A stretch of 64,000 nt of DNA. It comes from Russula earlei (lineage: Eukaryota; Basidiomycota; Agaricomycetes; Russulales; Russulaceae). Positions 62,409 through 64,000 of this stretch are shown piece by piece. The stretch covers positions 24,845 through 88,844 of the forward strand of contig JAGFNK010000197.1 in NCBI GenBank assembly GCA_025769875.1, given 5' to 3'. Each line of letters starts with the position of its first letter. Within the stretch, counting starts at the first letter, position 1. Under the pieces are notes generated by a model. The model saw only the letters and a program-made list of their open reading frames with translations. It was not told where the DNA came from and made no database searches. Both the position numbers and the translations under genes were made by a program.

Positions 62409-63773
62409 ATGACTCGCTCTTTACAGGGTAGATTATCTCGTTATTTATTATTATCTGCTATCACGTTGGCTGCATTGAATAATGCACGGGCACAAACAAA
62501 CACCTTTAAGTTCGACTTTGGCTCCGGTAAAGCTGCCAAAGATTATATACAGGTAACACCTGCCAATACCTTCAGCTACCAGGCCGGCTATGGCTTCAGC
62601 CAGGGTTCCGTGGTACAATCGGTAGAAAGAAAAGGCAAGGATGAACTCACCAATGATTTTATTACCAGTGATAAGCCCTTTTACTTTTCTGTAAAACTAC
62701 CGGAAGGTAATTATGATGTGAAAGTGATACTGGGAGATATAGAAGGAACCTCTGCCACTACCGTTCGTGCAGAATGCCGGAGGCTCTTCCTGCAAAACGT
62801 ACAAACAAAGAAAGGAGAAACCGTATCCAAAATCTTTACGGTACATGTAAAGGATAGCCTGATAAGAGATGCACAGGGGAATACAATCGGTAAGGTTCGG
62901 TTAAAGCCACGTGAGTTTACTTACCTGCATTGGGATAACCTGTTAACGATTGAGTTTAATGATTCAGCTGCTAAAGTATGTGGGGTAGAGATCACGCCCA
63001 ATACAACAGCCACCACCATCTTCCTCGCAGGCAATTCAACGGTTGTTGACCAGGATAGGGAGCCCTGGGCCGCATGGGGACAAATGTTTCCTTCGTTCTT
63101 TGAACCCAAAAACATTTGCGTGGCCAATTATGCAGAATCAGGAGAAACCCTCAAAGCATTCAAAGGGGAAAGACGTTTAGAAAAAGTGTGGAGTATGGTA
63201 AAACCCGGCGACTACCTGTTTATTGAATTTGCACACAATGACCAGAAACCCGGAAGCTCCCATTTAGATCCCTTTACTACCTATAAAGCAACTTTGAAAG
63301 AATGGATAGCAGAAGCCCGGAAAAGGAATGTAATACCGGTATTGGTTACTTCTATGAACCGGAGAAGCTTTGATTCAGCAGGATACATTCGCAATACATT
63401 GGAAGACTTCCCGGAGGCTATGCGCCAAACAGCCAAAGAAGACAATACAGCTATGGTTGACCTCAATGCCATGAGCAAAACTATGTACGAAGCATGGGGC
63501 CCCGTTACCTCGCTCAAAGCATTTGTACACTATCCTGCCAACACCTTTCCCGGACAAGATAAAGAGCTGAAAGATGATACCCATTTTAATCCTTATGGAG
63601 CATATGAGATTGCACGTTGTATCGTAAAAGGCATACAGGATGCAAAGCTGGATATTGCGAAACACCTGAAGAAGAACATACCGGCATTTGATCCAGCCCA
63701 CCCGGACCCTGTAGAGAAGTGGTATTGGCCGCAGAGTTCGATGGTATCATCTGCAAAGCCAGACGGTAATTAA
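62409..63773 (+). CDS. Rhamnogalacturonan acetylesterase (SGNH hydrolase, CE12-like) with N-terminal beta-sandwich
   Basis: 454 residues from the ATG at 62409; a GTG at 62301 would start inside the repeat. Signal peptide to about NNARAQ (29). About 30-205 is a beta-sandwich (FKFDFGSGKAAKDYIQV, YFSVKLPEGNYDVKVILGD) of the kind found at the N-terminus of RhgT/YesY-type esterases. The SGNH domain starts near 208: block I IFLAGNSTVVDQ (with Asn-Ser), block II Gly in NYAESGETL, block III Asn in FAHNDQK, and block V DDTHFNPYGA (Asp and His). It removes acetyl groups from rhamnogalacturonan I backbone galacturonate, in the periplasm or at the surface. It fits the pectin theme with the next gene. Confidence 0.9.
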   Translation: MTRSLQGRLSRYLLLSAITLAALNNARAQTNTFKFDFGSGKAAKDYIQVTPANTFSYQAGYGFSQGSVVQSVERKGKDELTNDFITSDKPFYFSVKLPEGNYDVKVILGDIEGTSATTVRAECRRLFLQNVQTKKGETVSKIFTVHVKDSLIRDAQGNTIGKVRLKPREFTYLHWDNLLTIEFNDSAAKVCGVEITPNTTATTIFLAGNSTVVDQDREPWAAWGQMFPSFFEPKNICVANYAESGETLKAFKGERRLEKVWSMVKPGDYLFIEFAHNDQKPGSSHLDPFTTYKATLKEWIAEARKRNVIPVLVTSMNRRSFDSAGYIRNTLEDFPEAMRQTAKEDNTAMVDLNAMSKTMYEAWGPVTSLKAFVHYPANTFPGQDKELKDDTHFNPYGAYEIARCIVKGIQDAKLDIAKHLKKNIPAFDPAHPDPVEKWYWPQSSMVSSAKPDGN

Positions 63774-63799
63774 TAATTCATAATTAAAACAGAAGCCAA

Positions 63800-64000
63800 A
63801 TGAACCCCTGTTTTCTAACGATTGTTACTTGTGTTGCCAGTATAGCAATAGCACACGCCCAGCCTGTATTGGAAACCGGTAACGGCTCCATGCCTAACGA
63901 ATGGATCGATAAGGATACCCATCATAAACTCGTAAAACTTACCCGTGTAGCCGGGGAGAACTCGAGCTTTTACTTTCACAACAACCCTTTCATCGGCAGC
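63800..64000 (+). CDS. Oligogalacturonate-lyase-like protein (PL22-type), partial
   Basis: Only the first 67 residues are inside the window. A signal peptide ends near IAHAQ (21); then MPNEWIDKDTHHKLVKLTR and SSFYFHNNPFIG, a pattern I associate with the N-terminal blade of PL22 oligogalacturonate lyases and related seven-bladed propeller proteins. Such enzymes split unsaturated or saturated digalacturonate from pectin breakdown. The family call is tentative because no catalytic residue is included. It starts 26 bases after the esterase stop and probably shares its transcript. Confidence 0.55.
   Translation, partial: MNPCFLTIVTCVASIAIAHAQPVLETGNGSMPNEWIDKDTHHKLVKLTRVAGENSSFYFHNNPFIGS

Overview
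The window looks like a chromosomal segment of a Bacteroidota bacterium, most likely family Chitinophagaceae (Chitinophaga/Niastella-like). Supporting signs are SusC/SusD pairs, secreted proteins with type IX secretion (T9SS) C-terminal signals of type A and the CHU_C/gliding type B, a short primary sigma factor without region 1.1, a CcsA/CcmD pair, candidate TAnnTTTG -7 promoter elements, and few Shine-Dalgarno sites. I saw no tRNA, rRNA, CRISPR, insertion sequence or prophage.

Layout. 0-10.3 kb is housekeeping and regulation: a partial response regulator, a NagB-LmbE fusion, a NarL-type regulator, a fused DppD/DppF-type ATPase, CcsA/CcmD, glutamate dehydrogenase, a VWA protein, an HsdR-N-like nuclease domain and AMP nucleosidase. 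Three genes here (regulator, GDH, VWA) carry single-base frame changes, mostly at short homopolymers. That points either to local sequence error or to decay. 10.3-11.5 kb is a long AT-rich non-coding stretch with an array of five 11-bp repeats. 11.5-25.5 kb holds four giant or large secreted proteins in tandem. All four start with the same roughly 240-residue N-terminal domain, which I do not recognise, and then diverge into beta-helix/Fn3/jelly-roll, SprB-like/Ig-like or PKD-type modules ending in T9SS signals.

25.5-32.5 kb is core metabolism and transcription: GNAT, pgi, an outer-membrane protein, ltaE, rpoD (followed by a second five-copy 11-bp array) and trxB. 32.7-42.5 kb is a compact, somewhat AT-richer block. 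It contains a papain-like peptidase, a membrane protein, a subtilisin-like peptidase, exported proteins with beta-barrel-like ends, a PG-binding/GH25 muramidase, and a TPR lipoprotein with membrane segments. The three hydrolases have no signal peptide. It is my best candidate for an undescribed system.

42.5-45.7 kb, minus strand, encodes a DUF6250-like protein and an MG2/TonB-plug-like protein. 46.1-64.0 kb is a polysaccharide utilisation locus: FAS1 lipoprotein, SusC, SusD, two FAS1 lipoproteins, a second SusC and SusD, a small secreted protein, a CE12-type rhamnogalacturonan acetylesterase, and the start of an oligogalacturonate-lyase-like gene. The last two point to pectin (rhamnogalacturonan/galacturonan) as substrate. 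SusC/SusD would import oligosaccharides, the esterase would remove acetyl groups, and the FAS1 lipoproteins, which replace the usual SusE/F-type binders, probably act at the surface.

Several families of short AT-rich intergenic repeats are scattered through the window, and some supply stop codons or in-frame linker sequence to genes.
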